A DNA stretch of 64,000 bases, from NCBI RefSeq assembly GCF_900141825.1, contig NZ_FQYQ01000002.1:62001-126000 (forward strand). Direction: 5' to 3'. The notes beneath the pieces are model-generated. The model saw nothing but the letters and a program-made list of their open reading frames with translations, did no database searches and had not been told where the DNA came from. The position numbers were made by a program, and so were the translations under genes. The DNA is from Pseudobutyrivibrio xylanivorans DSM 14809. Its GTDB lineage: Bacteria; Bacillota; Clostridia; Lachnospirales; Lachnospiraceae. Positions 26,728-35,072 of this stretch are shown piece after piece. Positions within the stretch are counted from its first letter, which is position 1. Every line of letters starts with the position of its first letter.

Positions 26728-26771
26728 TGTGATATTCTGTGTGACACTTGTGTGATATTAGGGATGATAAT
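26728..26771 (+). promoter_or_regulatory. Tandem TGTGACA/TGTGATA box C with -10
   Basis: TGTGACAC at 26740 and TGTGATAT at 26751 (11-bp spacing) are followed by GATAAT at 26766-26771. A third TGTGATAT copy lies at 26728, 12 bp upstream. It precedes the lipoprotein gene. Confidence 0.65.
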
Positions 26772-26832
26772 ATGTGCATGTAAACAAGAGAACAAGAAAA
26801 TAATATAAACATTATTTAAAGGAGATGGAAAG

Positions 26833-27759
26833 ATGACAAAGATTAATTCAGTAATGAAAAAGGTATTTTCACTTGGTTTAGCTCTTACAATGGTAATGAG
26901 CATGGTTGGCTGCGGACAGTCAGCAGATGTTGACACAATGAAGACAGCACAGATTGATGATGAAGAAGTTGCAATGTCAGCAGTTACATATTTCACAAAG
27001 GGTGTATATGCAAATTATGCTGCTGAGGCTGAGAATCCAGATAAGACATACTTCTACGTATTTTACGGTGATGGTTCAGGAAGTATTGATGATGGTGTTA
27101 CAGGAACTAAGACATACTTTGAATATGAAGTTGGTTATGATGATGTGACATTCCATATTGGAAGTGTTGATCCAACCGATGAAGTTTTTTCAGTTAAGGA
27201 ATTTAAAGACAGCAAAGTTGTTGGATCATTTTCTGATGGCCTCGAGCTTGTATTTGAACCAGTAGAAGGTGTAGATACCGATAGCTTCGATGCAGTTAAT
27301 TATGTAAATGAGAAGACAGGTGAAGACTTTGTATACACTGACGCTAATGGATGGCAGGTAAAGTATAATCCAGATGTTATTCAGGTAAATCAGGGTGGCC
27401 CTGTAACAACATTTGTATACACAGGTGACTGTGCTGGTACATGCATGATTACAGCTACTTATACAGTAGATAACAAGGGTGAAGGCGCAATTAAGGCAAT
27501 CGGTGATGCTTGGGGTAGTGATACAAACTATAGTGAGAGTATTTTCCCTGGAACAGAGGACGTGACATGCTACTATGCAGCTATGCCAGTTAGTGATGAT
27601 TCTAATTCTGGACTTCATTGTTCTGCACTTGGCAGAGATTACATGGATGGAGCATTAACTTTTGAGTTCACAGTACACAACAGTGGTGATGATGCTATTG
27701 ATATCCCAGTATCTGATGCATTCTCAGCAATCATTGATTCAATTGAGTTTGTTCAGTAA
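26833..27759 (+). CDS. Secreted lipoprotein of unknown function
   Basis: 308 residues with a lipoprotein signal: basic start, hydrophobic core, and lipobox SMVGC near residue 27. The mature part is acidic and Tyr/Asp/Gly-rich with beta-strand character (for example YFYVFYGDGSGSIDDG) and includes the Cys-containing patch GDCAGTCMITATY. I do not recognise a family. It has its own promoter box (box C), AAGGAG and terminator, so it looks like a separately controlled output or sensor partner of the island. Confidence 0.75.
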   Translation: MTKINSVMKKVFSLGLALTMVMSMVGCGQSADVDTMKTAQIDDEEVAMSAVTYFTKGVYANYAAEAENPDKTYFYVFYGDGSGSIDDGVTGTKTYFEYEVGYDDVTFHIGSVDPTDEVFSVKEFKDSKVVGSFSDGLELVFEPVEGVDTDSFDAVNYVNEKTGEDFVYTDANGWQVKYNPDVIQVNQGGPVTTFVYTGDCAGTCMITATYTVDNKGEGAIKAIGDAWGSDTNYSESIFPGTEDVTCYYAAMPVSDDSNSGLHCSALGRDYMDGALTFEFTVHNSGDDAIDIPVSDAFSAIIDSIEFVQ

Positions 27760-27788
27760 TAATTAATGTTATTAACTATAAATGTTTT

Positions 27789-27819
27789 GGAGCAGTTCGT
27801 ATTGGACTGCTCCTTTTAT
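27789..27819 (+). terminator. Terminator of the lipoprotein gene
   Basis: Perfect 8-bp stem GGAGCAGT / ACTGCTCC, 9-nt loop, then TTTTATT. Confidence 0.88.
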
Positions 27820-27830
27820 TATGGTACAAT
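27802..27830 (+). promoter_or_regulatory. Promoter of lysR-metH, overlapping the upstream terminator
   Basis: TTGGAC (27802-27807), a 17-bp spacer and TACAAT (27825-27830). The -35 lies in the loop and 3' arm of the preceding terminator. Confidence 0.6.
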
Positions 27831-27897
27831 CTTTAGCATAGTAAAGTGCCAGGTATTTCAGTAGGGAATACATAGCCTTAATGCGAGGGGATAAATA

Positions 27898-28800
27898 ATG
27901 GAAATTAAACAGTTGAAATATTTTGTAGTGTCTGCTGACGTAGGTTCCTTTAGCGAGGCTGCAAAGATTTTATTTACAACGCAATCAAGTGTCAGCAAGG
28001 TTATTCTTTCTTTGGAGAACGAACTGGAATACCCATTGTTTAAGCGAGTAAGCAAAGGTATTGCGCTTACTGAAAAGGGCAGGGCTTTTTATCAGAAGGC
28101 AAGCCATCTTGTTATGGATTTTGACAGACTTGAATCAGAAAGTGCCAATGCTCAGAAGAATGTGGTTCGAATTGGAATGAACCACAGCTCATGGCTTTCA
28201 AATTGTTTTTCTGAGTTTTACGAGCAACATAAGAAGGATGATTTGTGCTTCTATGTTCATGCAGACAGTACACCATCTCTCATTGAGAGAGTACGTCTTT
28301 CCGATGATGAGCTTAGCTTTATCTACGTATTTCCGGATTCAAAGTCTCAGGTGGAATATCTGATAAAGAAATATAATCTTCGATTCGTTACACTAAAAAC
28401 TATGAATGGAATGGTTTATTTTGAACCAGAGGACAAAGCATATTCAAAAAAGAAGCATGCAAAGGTTCTTAGTGGACTTAAGTTTATCCAGTCAGAAAAT
28501 GACGCGTATCTTCGCTATGGAAAATGGCAGACAGCAGATGGGGATGACATTGATATAAGCAAGGATATATCCGTAATTACGAATAGTGATTATGTCATGC
28601 ACAACATGTTAGAGAAGAATCACTTAGCAAATCTTAGTGCTGAGTCCTTTAACAATTATGAGAGTGAGTATATTCCAGGCATTGAGCTGTTCAATGAGGG
28701 TGGACAGATTGAGTTTGGATATTTAATTAATAAGGAATACACACCTGGCCCAGTGGCCGTAGAATTTTTGGATTATGTAAGACATGCAATTGAGGAGTAA
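27898..28800 (+). CDS. LysR-family transcriptional regulator
   Basis: 300 residues, normal LTTR length. The N-terminal winged helix is clear (LKYFVVSADVGSFSEAAKIL; QSSVSKVILSLENELEYPLF) and is followed by an effector-binding domain. Its stop overlaps the region of the metH start, so the two are co-transcribed, and control of methionine or one-carbon genes is a reasonable inference. The ligand cannot be read. Confidence 0.92.
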   Translation: MEIKQLKYFVVSADVGSFSEAAKILFTTQSSVSKVILSLENELEYPLFKRVSKGIALTEKGRAFYQKASHLVMDFDRLESESANAQKNVVRIGMNHSSWLSNCFSEFYEQHKKDDLCFYVHADSTPSLIERVRLSDDELSFIYVFPDSKSQVEYLIKKYNLRFVTLKTMNGMVYFEPEDKAYSKKKHAKVLSGLKFIQSENDAYLRYGKWQTADGDDIDISKDISVITNSDYVMHNMLEKNHLANLSAESFNNYESEYIPGIELFNEGGQIEFGYLINKEYTPGPVAVEFLDYVRHAIEE

Positions 28801-28805
28801 TGTTA

Positions 28806-31250
28806 ATGACTAGAAACGAATTTAGACAGTTACTTGAAACTAGAACAGTGTTTATTGATGGAGCCACAGGTACTGAGCTTCAGAAACGTGGAATGGCAGC
28901 CGGTGTATGTCCAGAAAAATGGATTCTTGATAATCCATGGGCTATTCAGGAAGTACAGAAGGCATATTATGATGCAGGTTCAGATATCGTTCTTGCACCT
29001 ACATTCACAGGTACCAGAATTAAGCTGGATGAGTATGGCATGGCAGATGATTTGGTTAATATAAACCGAAATCTTGTTAGACTTACCCGTGAGATTTGTC
29101 CTGAAGGAAAATATGTAGCTGCTGATATTTCAATGACAGGTAAGCAACTTTATCCACTTGGAGATTTGATGTTTGAGGATTTGGTGGATTGTTATAAGGA
29201 GCAGGTTCGTGCCATTTTGGAAGAGGGCGTAGATCTGTTTGTGGTGGAGACTATGATGAGTCTTCAGGAATGTCGTGCAGCTGTTCTTGCTATTAAAGAG
29301 ACATGTGATTTGCCTATTATCGTTTCACTTACCTATAATCCAGACGGAAAGACTCTTTATGGAACATCACCCGATACAGCTACAATTGTGCTTCAGTCTA
29401 TGGGAATCGATTGTATCGGAATGAATTGTAGTACAGGCCCAGATGCTATGCTTGAGCTAGTTCAGCAGATTGCACCAGTAGCTACAGTGCCAATTATGTG
29501 CAAGCCTAATGCAGGTCTTCCAGAGCTTGAAAATGGAAAGACTGTTTATAAGATGGGTCCTACAGAGTTTACAGATGCTTGCGAGAAATTATATGAAGCT
29601 GGAGCATCTCTTTTTGGCGGCTGTTGTGGTTCGACACCAGAGCATATTCGTGAGCTGGTTTCACGTCTTAAGGATAAGTCACCTCATAAGGTGGTTGATA
29701 AGCCTCTTCGTGTCGTTACCTCAGAGCGTATGAATACATGGATTGATTTGGATGGTCCATTTATGGTTATCGGTGAGCGAATCAATCCTACTGGAAAGAA
29801 GAAATTTCAGGAGACATTGCGCAATGGCTCACTTTCTATGGTAGTTGATTTCGCCAGAGAGCAGGAGGAACGTGGTGCAAATATTCTTGATGTAAATATG
29901 GGAATGAACGGTATCGATGAGAAGCAGATGATGCTTGATAGCATTTACGAGGTTACTTCATCCGTTGATTTGCCTCTCTGTATTGATACAAGCCATGTGG
30001 ATGTTATGGAGGCAGCTCTTCGTATTTATCCAGGTCGTGCCCTTATTAATTCCATCTCTGCAGAGCAGGAGAAGATGGAACCGATGCTTAAGCTTGCAAA
30101 GAAGTACGGTGCGATGTTTATCACACTTCCTCTTTCAGGTGCGGGACTTCCAAAGGATATGGACGAGAAAAAGCAGCATATCAACACAGTTTTAAATAAG
30201 GCTGTTGAGCTTGGTCTTAAGAAGGAAGATGCTGTTGTGGATGTGTTGGTTCAGACAGTTGGTGCCGAAGGTACAGCAGGCTTACAGTGCTTCGAAACTA
30301 TTGATTATTGTAAATACGAATTAGGACTCCCAACTGTCTGTGGTCTTTCAAATATTTCATTTGGTATGCCTAATCGTCAATTCGTAAATACGACTTATCT
30401 TACTATCGCTGTCAGCCGAGGTCTTACTATGGCTATCGCAAATCCGAATCAGGAAATGCTGATGTACTGCGCAGCGGCAGCAGATACTCTTATGAATAAG
30501 CCAGGAGCTCTGGAAAAATATTCTGCGCTTCCTGTCGTAGAGGCAAAGGCTGCAGCGGCTGCACCTGCTGGTGGTGTCAGTGGCGCTGGAGCTGGTGGAG
30601 GTCTTACTGTGGCATCTGCCTGCGAGGGATTATCAGTTATCGCTCAGTGCGTTGTTAAAGGCAAAAAAGAACAGATAGTTGAAGAAGTAAACAAAGCTAT
30701 TGCTGATGGAGTTGATCCACAGGTTATTATTGAGGAGCATCTTATCAAGGGAATCAATGTAGTAGGAGAGCTCTATGACAAGAAGAAGTATTTCCTTCCT
30801 CAGCTTATTGCCGGAGCCAATGCAATGGAGACAGGAATGAAGCTTATCGAACCACTTCTTGCCAGCGCATCTGGGGAGCCAAAGGCTACTGTGGTTATCG
30901 CTACCGTAGAGGGAGATATTCATGATATCGGAAAGAACCTTTGCGCTCTTATGCTTAAGAATTACGGATATAATGTAATCGATATGGGCAAGGATATTCC
31001 AGCTGCTGACATTGTAGATAAGGCAATGGAGCTTAATGCAGAAATCATCGGTCTTTCAGCGTTGATGACTACCACAATGATGAAGATGGCGGATGTTGTT
31101 ATCGAGGCGAAAAATCGTGGCTGCCAGTCAAAGATTATCATTGGCGGTGCCTGCATTACAGAATCCTTTAAGGATGAAATCGGTGCCGATGGCTATTCCG
31201 AGGATGCCGCAGGCTGCGTAAAGCTTGTACGTGAATTAGTGGGATATTAA
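28806..31250 (+). CDS. metH: Cobalamin-dependent methionine synthase, short form
   Basis: 814 residues with the order homocysteine S-methyltransferase domain (about 1-290; FIDGATGTELQKRG, GGCCGST zinc Cys pair), pterin/methyltetrahydrofolate-binding domain (about 315-575; GERINPTGKKKF), an Ala/Gly-rich linker, a B12 cap domain and a Rossmann B12 domain with the base-off motif GDIHDIGKN. The C-terminal S-adenosylmethionine reactivation domain of ~1200-residue MetH proteins is absent, as in many clostridia, so a separate activase is needed. The ATG at 28806 has GAGGAG 8 nt upstream; the ATG at 28800 is too close to that site. Confidence 0.92.
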   Translation: MTRNEFRQLLETRTVFIDGATGTELQKRGMAAGVCPEKWILDNPWAIQEVQKAYYDAGSDIVLAPTFTGTRIKLDEYGMADDLVNINRNLVRLTREICPEGKYVAADISMTGKQLYPLGDLMFEDLVDCYKEQVRAILEEGVDLFVVETMMSLQECRAAVLAIKETCDLPIIVSLTYNPDGKTLYGTSPDTATIVLQSMGIDCIGMNCSTGPDAMLELVQQIAPVATVPIMCKPNAGLPELENGKTVYKMGPTEFTDACEKLYEAGASLFGGCCGSTPEHIRELVSRLKDKSPHKVVDKPLRVVTSERMNTWIDLDGPFMVIGERINPTGKKKFQETLRNGSLSMVVDFAREQEERGANILDVNMGMNGIDEKQMMLDSIYEVTSSVDLPLCIDTSHVDVMEAALRIYPGRALINSISAEQEKMEPMLKLAKKYGAMFITLPLSGAGLPKDMDEKKQHINTVLNKAVELGLKKEDAVVDVLVQTVGAEGTAGLQCFETIDYCKYELGLPTVCGLSNISFGMPNRQFVNTTYLTIAVSRGLTMAIANPNQEMLMYCAAAADTLMNKPGALEKYSALPVVEAKAAAAAPAGGVSGAGAGGGLTVASACEGLSVIAQCVVKGKKEQIVEEVNKAIADGVDPQVIIEEHLIKGINVVGELYDKKKYFLPQLIAGANAMETGMKLIEPLLASASGEPKATVVIATVEGDIHDIGKNLCALMLKNYGYNVIDMGKDIPAADIVDKAMELNAEIIGLSALMTTTMMKMADVVIEAKNRGCQSKIIIGGACITESFKDEIGADGYSEDAAGCVKLVRELVGY

Positions 31251-31256
31251 TTGGTT

Positions 31257-31287
31257 CCCCTACCACAGACGTGGTGGGGGATTTTTT
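31257..31287 (+). terminator. Terminator of lysR-metH
   Basis: 10-bp stem CCCCTACCAC / GTGGTGGGGG with an AGAC loop, then ATTTTTT. Confidence 0.92.
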
Positions 31288-31383
31288 GGTGTAAGTACCC
31301 ACTGAATAGATGATTATATAAAAAATACACAACTATAAGATAGAATAAACATGTGATGCTGGGGGATTATTTAGGGGTATGTT

Positions 31384-32220
31384 ATGGTTGAAAAAAAAAC
31401 TAGTATTAAAAAGGTTGTGTGGAATTCTGCATTATGGATAATAGTTTTTGTAGTGGGAATGCTGATTTTTACTTTTTATGATTTGCCAATTGCAAAAGCT
31501 GTTTACAGATTTGATAGTTCATATGCGAAGTTTTTTGAAATAGTAGGTCTTCTTACTACTCCTATGGCGGGAATCTTTTTTGCAATCAGCAATTTTCTTA
31601 CTCTCAGAGTAGCAAAAAAGAGAGTATTATCTATCATTTTGGGGTGGCTTTCTTTGATTGTATTTGTTGGCTTTAATTTATTGTCTGTAGGTATGTTGAA
31701 TAGTAGATGGCTGGGAGTAATCTTTATATTAGACTTGCTTTTTATTCGTTTCTCAATGTGGGCAAACAGATGTATCTGTAGTTATGCACAGGTGGTAGAG
31801 CTTAGAAAAGTTATGATGGTTGGTCTTGTTGCTACACTTGTTGCGGTTTTAGGACAGACTATTATTAAATACGGCTTTAACAGACCACGTTTTATCACAC
31901 TGACAGACCCTGACAGCCAGTTTACATACTGGTTTGTTCATCATCCTATAGCTCATGACTCTTCATTCCCTTCAGGTCATGCAGCACAGGCTGCGCTAAG
32001 TTTTATTTTGGTTTATTTCAAAAAATTTATTCCTAGACTTAGGATTAATAAGTGGGACATAGCGTTGTGGCTCTTGGCTATATTTATAACAGGCTCCACC
32101 ATGATTTCCCGCATGCTATTGGGTGTTCACTATGCGACAGATGTCTGGGCGGGATGTTTTTTAACGCTATTCACAATTTCGTTTACAAATTGGTATGTAG
32201 AGAAAACTTATAAGGTTTAA
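31384..32220 (+). CDS. PAP2-superfamily membrane phosphatase
   Basis: 278 residues with about six hydrophobic segments. The three PAP2 motifs are in order: KYGFNRPRF, SFPSGHAAQ (catalytic His) and SRMLLGVHYATDV. Relatives dephosphorylate undecaprenyl pyrophosphate or phosphatidic/phosphatidylglycerol phosphates at the membrane. The substrate is not readable. Monocistronic. Confidence 0.9.
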   Translation: MVEKKTSIKKVVWNSALWIIVFVVGMLIFTFYDLPIAKAVYRFDSSYAKFFEIVGLLTTPMAGIFFAISNFLTLRVAKKRVLSIILGWLSLIVFVGFNLLSVGMLNSRWLGVIFILDLLFIRFSMWANRCICSYAQVVELRKVMMVGLVATLVAVLGQTIIKYGFNRPRFITLTDPDSQFTYWFVHHPIAHDSSFPSGHAAQAALSFILVYFKKFIPRLRINKWDIALWLLAIFITGSTMISRMLLGVHYATDVWAGCFLTLFTISFTNWYVEKTYKV

Positions 32221-32247
32221 AAAAGAGTAGTAAATGAATTATGAAGG

Positions 32248-32283
32248 ATGGCACTTTATCATTGATAAAGTGCCATTTTTTTT
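32248..32283 (+). terminator. Terminator of the PAP2 gene
   Basis: Perfect 13-bp stem (ATGGCACTTTATC / GATAAAGTGCCAT), 3-nt loop, then a long T run. Confidence 0.95.
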
Positions 32284-32303
32284 ACATATCACATTTAACC
32301 ATT

Positions 32304-32334
32304 AACTTAAACCTTTAAGTTGTGGTAATATAAA
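32304..32334 (+). promoter_or_regulatory. Perfect palindrome in the macro-operon promoter
   Basis: AACTTAAA-CC-TTTAAGTT (32304-32321) is a perfect 8-2-8 inverted repeat. It lies just upstream of a TATAAA -10 candidate (32329-32334), so a bound protein would cover the promoter spacer. The regulator is unknown. Confidence 0.55.
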
Positions 32335-32368
32335 ACGGTAAAATTTTTAAGTAATATGGGGGAATATT

Positions 32369-32920
32369 ATGAGCAATATCGAATTAGTCCACGGATCTTG
32401 CGCAGAGCAGGAGGTGGATGCAGTAGTTAATGCAGCAAACAAAGGCTTGTGGGCCGGGGGAGGAATTTGTGGAGTAATATTTTCGAAGGCAGGAATGAAT
32501 GAACTGACAGATGCCTGCGAAAAGATTGAAACACCACTGAATGATGGGGATGCAGTAATCACACCATCATTTAAACTTACAAATGCAAAGGCTATAATTC
32601 ACGCTGTAGGTCCTAATTTTTCCGTTACACCTAAGGCTTATCAGGAATTATTTGATGCCTACTACAATTCATTGATTACACTTAAGGAAAATGATTATCA
32701 CAGCATTTCATTTCCACTTATCAGCTCGGGAATCTTCGGGGGGAATTTAGCACATCCAGCAGCGGAATCTGCCAAGCAGTGTTGCAGGGCATATGATAAA
32801 TTCAATAAGGATTTCCCAGATTATTCAATTGATGTAAAGCTTTGTGCCTTCGGTAGAGGTGAATTGGCCGAAGCTCAGATAGAGTACAATAATTTTTTCC
32901 GTGTAGAGGAAGAAGACTAA
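32369..32920 (+). CDS. Macro-domain protein (ADP-ribose binding/hydrolysis)
   Basis: 183 residues, a single macro domain. Binding loops are VDAVVNAANKGLWAGGGICG near residue 16 and SFPLISSGIFGG near residue 110. Relatives such as YmdB remove acetyl groups from O-acetyl-ADP-ribose or ADP-ribose from proteins. First gene of a four-gene operon with a phosphohydrolase, a dehydrogenase and SurE. Confidence 0.92.
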   Translation: MSNIELVHGSCAEQEVDAVVNAANKGLWAGGGICGVIFSKAGMNELTDACEKIETPLNDGDAVITPSFKLTNAKAIIHAVGPNFSVTPKAYQELFDAYYNSLITLKENDYHSISFPLISSGIFGGNLAHPAAESAKQCCRAYDKFNKDFPDYSIDVKLCAFGRGELAEAQIEYNNFFRVEEED

Positions 32921-32943
32921 TAAAATTAAGCAAGGATATGACC

Positions 32944-33531
32944 ATGGATGAAAGACTTAAGAAACAACTTGATTTTGCACTTGAAATAGATAAGGAAAAA
33001 AACATTTTTAGACAGACTCACCTGTCAGGCCATGGACGCAATGAAAATGATGCAGAACACGCATGGCACATGGCCATCATGGCATATCTTTTAAAGGAAT
33101 ATGCCAATGAAGAGGTGGATATTTCAAAGGTTATGCTTATGTGCCTGATTCATGATATCGTAGAGATTGAGGCAGGCGATACTTATGCATATGATGAGGT
33201 GAACCTTAAGACCCAAAAGGCAAGAGAAGATGTAGCTAAGGAGAAGATTTACTCCTTACTTCCAGATGATCAGAAGTTAGAGTTAATAGCTCTATTTGAT
33301 GAGTTTGAAGCCTATGAGACACCAGAATCCAAGTTCGCACATGCAATGGACAATCTTCAGCCGCTGATGTTAAATAACAGTAATGGCGGAGAAGACTGGA
33401 GGCAGCACGGAGTAACTTCTGCCCAGGTTCACGGTAGACAGGACAAAACAAAGCTTGGTTCACAAAAGCTTTTTGAAGTTGTTAATGATATTATTCAAAA
33501 CAATATAGAAAAGGGGAATATCAAAGAATGA
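32944..33531 (+). CDS. HD-domain phosphohydrolase (YfbR/HDDC2-like)
   Basis: 195-residue metal-dependent phosphohydrolase. The HD ligands are visible: NDAEHAWHMA, LIHDIVEIEAGD and a later Asp in AMDNLQP. The closest characterised style is 5'-deoxynucleotidase YfbR. The ATG at 32944 has AAGGA 7 nt upstream; the ATG at 32938 is too close. It overlaps the SDR gene by 4 nt. Confidence 0.85.
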   Translation: MDERLKKQLDFALEIDKEKNIFRQTHLSGHGRNENDAEHAWHMAIMAYLLKEYANEEVDISKVMLMCLIHDIVEIEAGDTYAYDEVNLKTQKAREDVAKEKIYSLLPDDQKLELIALFDEFEAYETPESKFAHAMDNLQPLMLNNSNGGEDWRQHGVTSAQVHGRQDKTKLGSQKLFEVVNDIIQNNIEKGNIKE

Positions 33532-34286
33532 AAACTGCACTGATTACAGGCGCAACATCAGGTATCGGCAAGGAGTTCGCTATTCAGCTTGCTAACAGAG
33601 GCTACAGGCTTATTGTTACAGGACGAAGAGTGGAGCGTCTTGAGGAGCTAAAGTCGATGGTTTCTGTCCCAGTTGAAATTATTCCAGTGGATCTTAGCAA
33701 GAAAAAAGAATGCTTTAATCTTTTAGAAAAGCTTCAGGATGAGAATATCGATGTTTTCATCAATAATGCAGGTCTTGGCGTGGCTGGAGCTTTTTCTCAG
33801 ACTGATATAAAAAAAGAGCTTCAGATGATCAAAGTTAATGACGTGGCTATGCATATTTTATTCAAAGGAATCCTTCAGAATATGCAGGAGGCAGGCTCAG
33901 GTCATATCTTAAATGTGGCTTCTTCGGCGGGACTTCTTCCTGGTGGACCTTATATGGCAGGCTACTACGCTTCAAAGGCCTATGTGGTTAGTCTCACAAG
34001 AGCCGTAGCAGTAGAACTTAGAGAAATGGGGAGCAGTATAAGAGTTAGTGCACTTTGCCCAGGACCTGTAGATACTGAGTTTAACGAGAATGCAGATGTG
34101 GTTTTCTCGCTAAAGGGAATCACTCCACAGCAGTGTGTAAAGGAAGCTTTAAAAGGAATGGATAGGAAGAAATTAATTATTGTTCCATCTATACGAATGA
34201 AGCTAGCATGTACATTTTCACATCTCGTGCCATATCCAATTTTGGTTAAGATGACAGGCCGCCAACAGAAGAAAAAGCTTGGTTAA
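33528..34286 (+). CDS. Short-chain dehydrogenase/reductase
   Basis: 252 residues, classical SDR. The cofactor loop TGATSGIGKE is at residues 8-17, with NNAG near residue 84, catalytic Ser in NVASSAG, and YxxxK in YYASKAYV. GRRVER after the second strand suggests NADPH preference. Substrate unknown. Start overlaps the HD gene stop (ATGA). Confidence 0.9.
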   Translation: MKTALITGATSGIGKEFAIQLANRGYRLIVTGRRVERLEELKSMVSVPVEIIPVDLSKKKECFNLLEKLQDENIDVFINNAGLGVAGAFSQTDIKKELQMIKVNDVAMHILFKGILQNMQEAGSGHILNVASSAGLLPGGPYMAGYYASKAYVVSLTRAVAVELREMGSSIRVSALCPGPVDTEFNENADVVFSLKGITPQQCVKEALKGMDRKKLIIVPSIRMKLACTFSHLVPYPILVKMTGRQQKKKLG

Positions 34287-34299
34287 TTGGGAGAATTTT

Positions 34300-35016
34300 A
34301 TGCGAATTTTAATTACGAATGACGATGGCATAGAAGCAGCTGGAATCATAAGACTTGCCAGAGTAGCGAAAGAATTTGGAGAGGTTTGGGTGGTGGCACC
34401 GGAAAGCCAGCGAAGCGCTGCCAGCCACAGTATCAGCCTACATAATGCCATAGATATATATCCATATGAAGATTTTCCTATTGATGGTGTTCATGCTTAC
34501 TCATGCAGTGGCACCCCTGGAGACTGTGTCAGAGTAGGAGGTCTTAATGTTATGCCGGAAAAGCCTGATGTGGTTCTCTCAGGCATTAATTTTGGCCTTA
34601 ATGTAGCATCGGATATTCAATATTCAGCCACAGCAGGTGCAGCTTTTGAGGCGACTTTTCAAGGATATCACGCTATAGCGTTGTCTGAGGGGTGTAATTA
34701 TCATGATGTTACTGATAAATACCTTCGTGAAATACTAAAGCGCTTGTTAGATCAGCCATTAAAACCAGGTCATATTCACAATGTAAATTTTCCGGATTGT
34801 CCTCTTTCAGACTGCAAGGGAATCCTTTACAACAGAACTGTTTCACAGGGAATGTTTTACAAGGATCACTACAATGTAGTGGAAGAGCTGGATGACGGCG
34901 GAGTCAGATATATGGTTGAAGGAGTTTATACTCCTGAGGCAGAAGAGGATTCTGATTATCACGCGGTTCTAAATAACTATGTTTCCGTCGGAGTTGTGAA
35001 CAATATTGGATTCTAG
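34300..35016 (+). CDS. surE: 5'/3'-nucleotidase SurE
   Basis: 238 residues with the family signatures ILITNDDGIEAAGI at the N-terminus, PESQRSAASHSIS and CSGTPGDCVRVG. It dephosphorylates nucleoside monophosphates. The ATG at 34300 follows GGGAG at 34289-34293; an in-frame TTG at 34279 would lie inside the SDR gene. Last gene of the operon. Confidence 0.95.
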   Translation: MRILITNDDGIEAAGIIRLARVAKEFGEVWVVAPESQRSAASHSISLHNAIDIYPYEDFPIDGVHAYSCSGTPGDCVRVGGLNVMPEKPDVVLSGINFGLNVASDIQYSATAGAAFEATFQGYHAIALSEGCNYHDVTDKYLREILKRLLDQPLKPGHIHNVNFPDCPLSDCKGILYNRTVSQGMFYKDHYNVVEELDDGGVRYMVEGVYTPEAEEDSDYHAVLNNYVSVGVVNNIGF

Positions 35017-35043
35017 AAATATTCATAATTATGCCACACATCT

Positions 35044-35060
35044 TTGCTAAAATTTAGCAA
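35044..35060 (+). promoter_or_regulatory. Perfect 17-bp palindrome before an HD-GYP gene
   Basis: TTGCTAAA-A-TTTAGCAA is a perfect 8-1-8 inverted repeat ending 1 nt before the GGAGG ribosome site of the next gene. It could be an operator or an RNA stem that hides the ribosome site. Confidence 0.5.
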
Positions 35061-35072
35061 TGGAGGTATGGC

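Noticed and set aside
27760-28805. Cobalamin or SAM riboswitch ahead of metH
   Set aside because: Only 8 nt separate lysR from the metH ATG region, and the lysR leader (about 65 nt after the promoter) is too short for these riboswitches.
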